5,714 bases of DNA, from the NCBI GenBank assembly GCA_030622265.1, contig JAUXGG010000130.1, positions 1 through 5,714 on the forward strand, written 5' to 3'. The notes below the pieces were generated by a model. That model searched no databases and was not told where the DNA came from. It saw only the letters and a list, made by a program, of their open reading frames with translations. The stretch comes from Candidatus Eiseniibacteriota bacterium. GTDB lineage: Bacteria; Arandabacterota; Arandabacteria; Arandabacterales; Arandabacteraceae. The stretch's first letter is position 1; every line of letters begins with the position of its first letter. Made by a program: the position numbers and the translations under genes. Below are positions 5,487 through 5,714 of this stretch, one piece after another.

Positions 5487-5714
5487 GTCCCGGACTCCCC
5501 GGTCTCACCATTGACGTACATCGAGTAGACAAATGGGAAGAGAGCGTAGAAAGCCGAGGCCTTCCACAGCTGTTCGACCGCTACCTGGTCAGAGGTCGAG
5601 TGTGTGTGATGCTCCTCACCCGGACCAAAACCCACGGTCGGGATGGATTTTACACCCATCGAATAATTGCCATCGGTGGAGAAGTCCCACTTGCCGACCG
5701 TGGCATCCTCACCG
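5483..5714 (-). CDS. ygeY: M20-family metallohydrolase, YgeY-like, C-terminal fragment
   Basis: The last 76 codons of a gene that enters from the right edge. The visible residues include KWDFSTDGNYSMG (8-20), IPTVGFGPGEEHHTHSTSDQ (24-43) and KASAFYALFPFVY (51-63). The GFGPG block followed by a THS motif is the end of the catalytic domain in M20/M28-type zinc hydrolases, where the His (His38 of the fragment) is a metal ligand. The W-x-FSTxG plus IPTVGFGPGEE arrangement is most like YgeY, the selenium-metabolism-linked hydrolase found beside ygeW, ygeX, yqeA, xdh and ssnA in purine-catabolic clusters. The true substrate is uncertain; in that pathway it would act on a ring-opened purine product. 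Its stop overlaps the rarA start by 4 bases (ATGA). ArgE/DapE-like deacylases of the same superfamily remain possible because the N-terminal metal-binding motifs are outside the window. Confidence 0.75.
   Translation of the reverse strand, partial: GEDATVGKWDFSTDGNYSMGVKSIPTVGFGPGEEHHTHSTSDQVAVEQLWKASAFYALFPFVYSMYVNGETGESGT

Overview
The window is GC-rich bacterial DNA. Every gene I can support lies on the minus strand, so transcription runs from right (5714) to left (1). The evidence for Bacteria is a lipobox lipoprotein, strong AGGAGG-type Shine-Dalgarno sites before most starts, a TTGACA -35 element and a bacterial RarA/MgsA protein. I cannot name a species. The gene set would suit an anaerobic or fermentative, purine-using lineage such as a Firmicute, a deep actinobacterial or chloroflexi-like group, or similar, but this is inference.

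In transcription order, 5714-5483 is the last 76 codons of an M20-family metallohydrolase that most resembles the YgeY 'selenium metabolism-linked hydrolase' branch. 5486-4119 is rarA (mgsA/WRNIP1-type AAA+ ATPase). 4122-3160 is carbamate kinase (arcC/yqeA type). 3143-1431 is adenine deaminase (ade). 1418-393 is a BMP/PnrA-family lipoprotein, the substrate-binding part of a nucleoside ABC importer. These five genes are packed as one operon: 4-base ATGA overlap, 4-base GTGA overlap, 16-base gap, 12-base gap. A 153-base intergenic region (240-392) follows, with an 11-base-arm inverted repeat built on two GGTACC boxes and a plausible promoter. After it comes the start of a secreted tricorn-like protease (239-1), which runs off the left edge.

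Functionally the operon reads as nucleoside or purine uptake and breakdown. The BMP lipoprotein would capture nucleosides, Ade would deaminate adenine to hypoxanthine, and carbamate kinase would make ATP from carbamoyl phosphate produced by downstream ring breakdown. A YgeY-like hydrolase is typical of the E. coli yge/yqe/xdh/ssnA purine-catabolic neighbourhood. The surprise is rarA, a replication-fork maintenance gene, translationally coupled on both sides inside this metabolic operon. No RNA gene, mobile element, CRISPR array or clear intrinsic terminator was seen.
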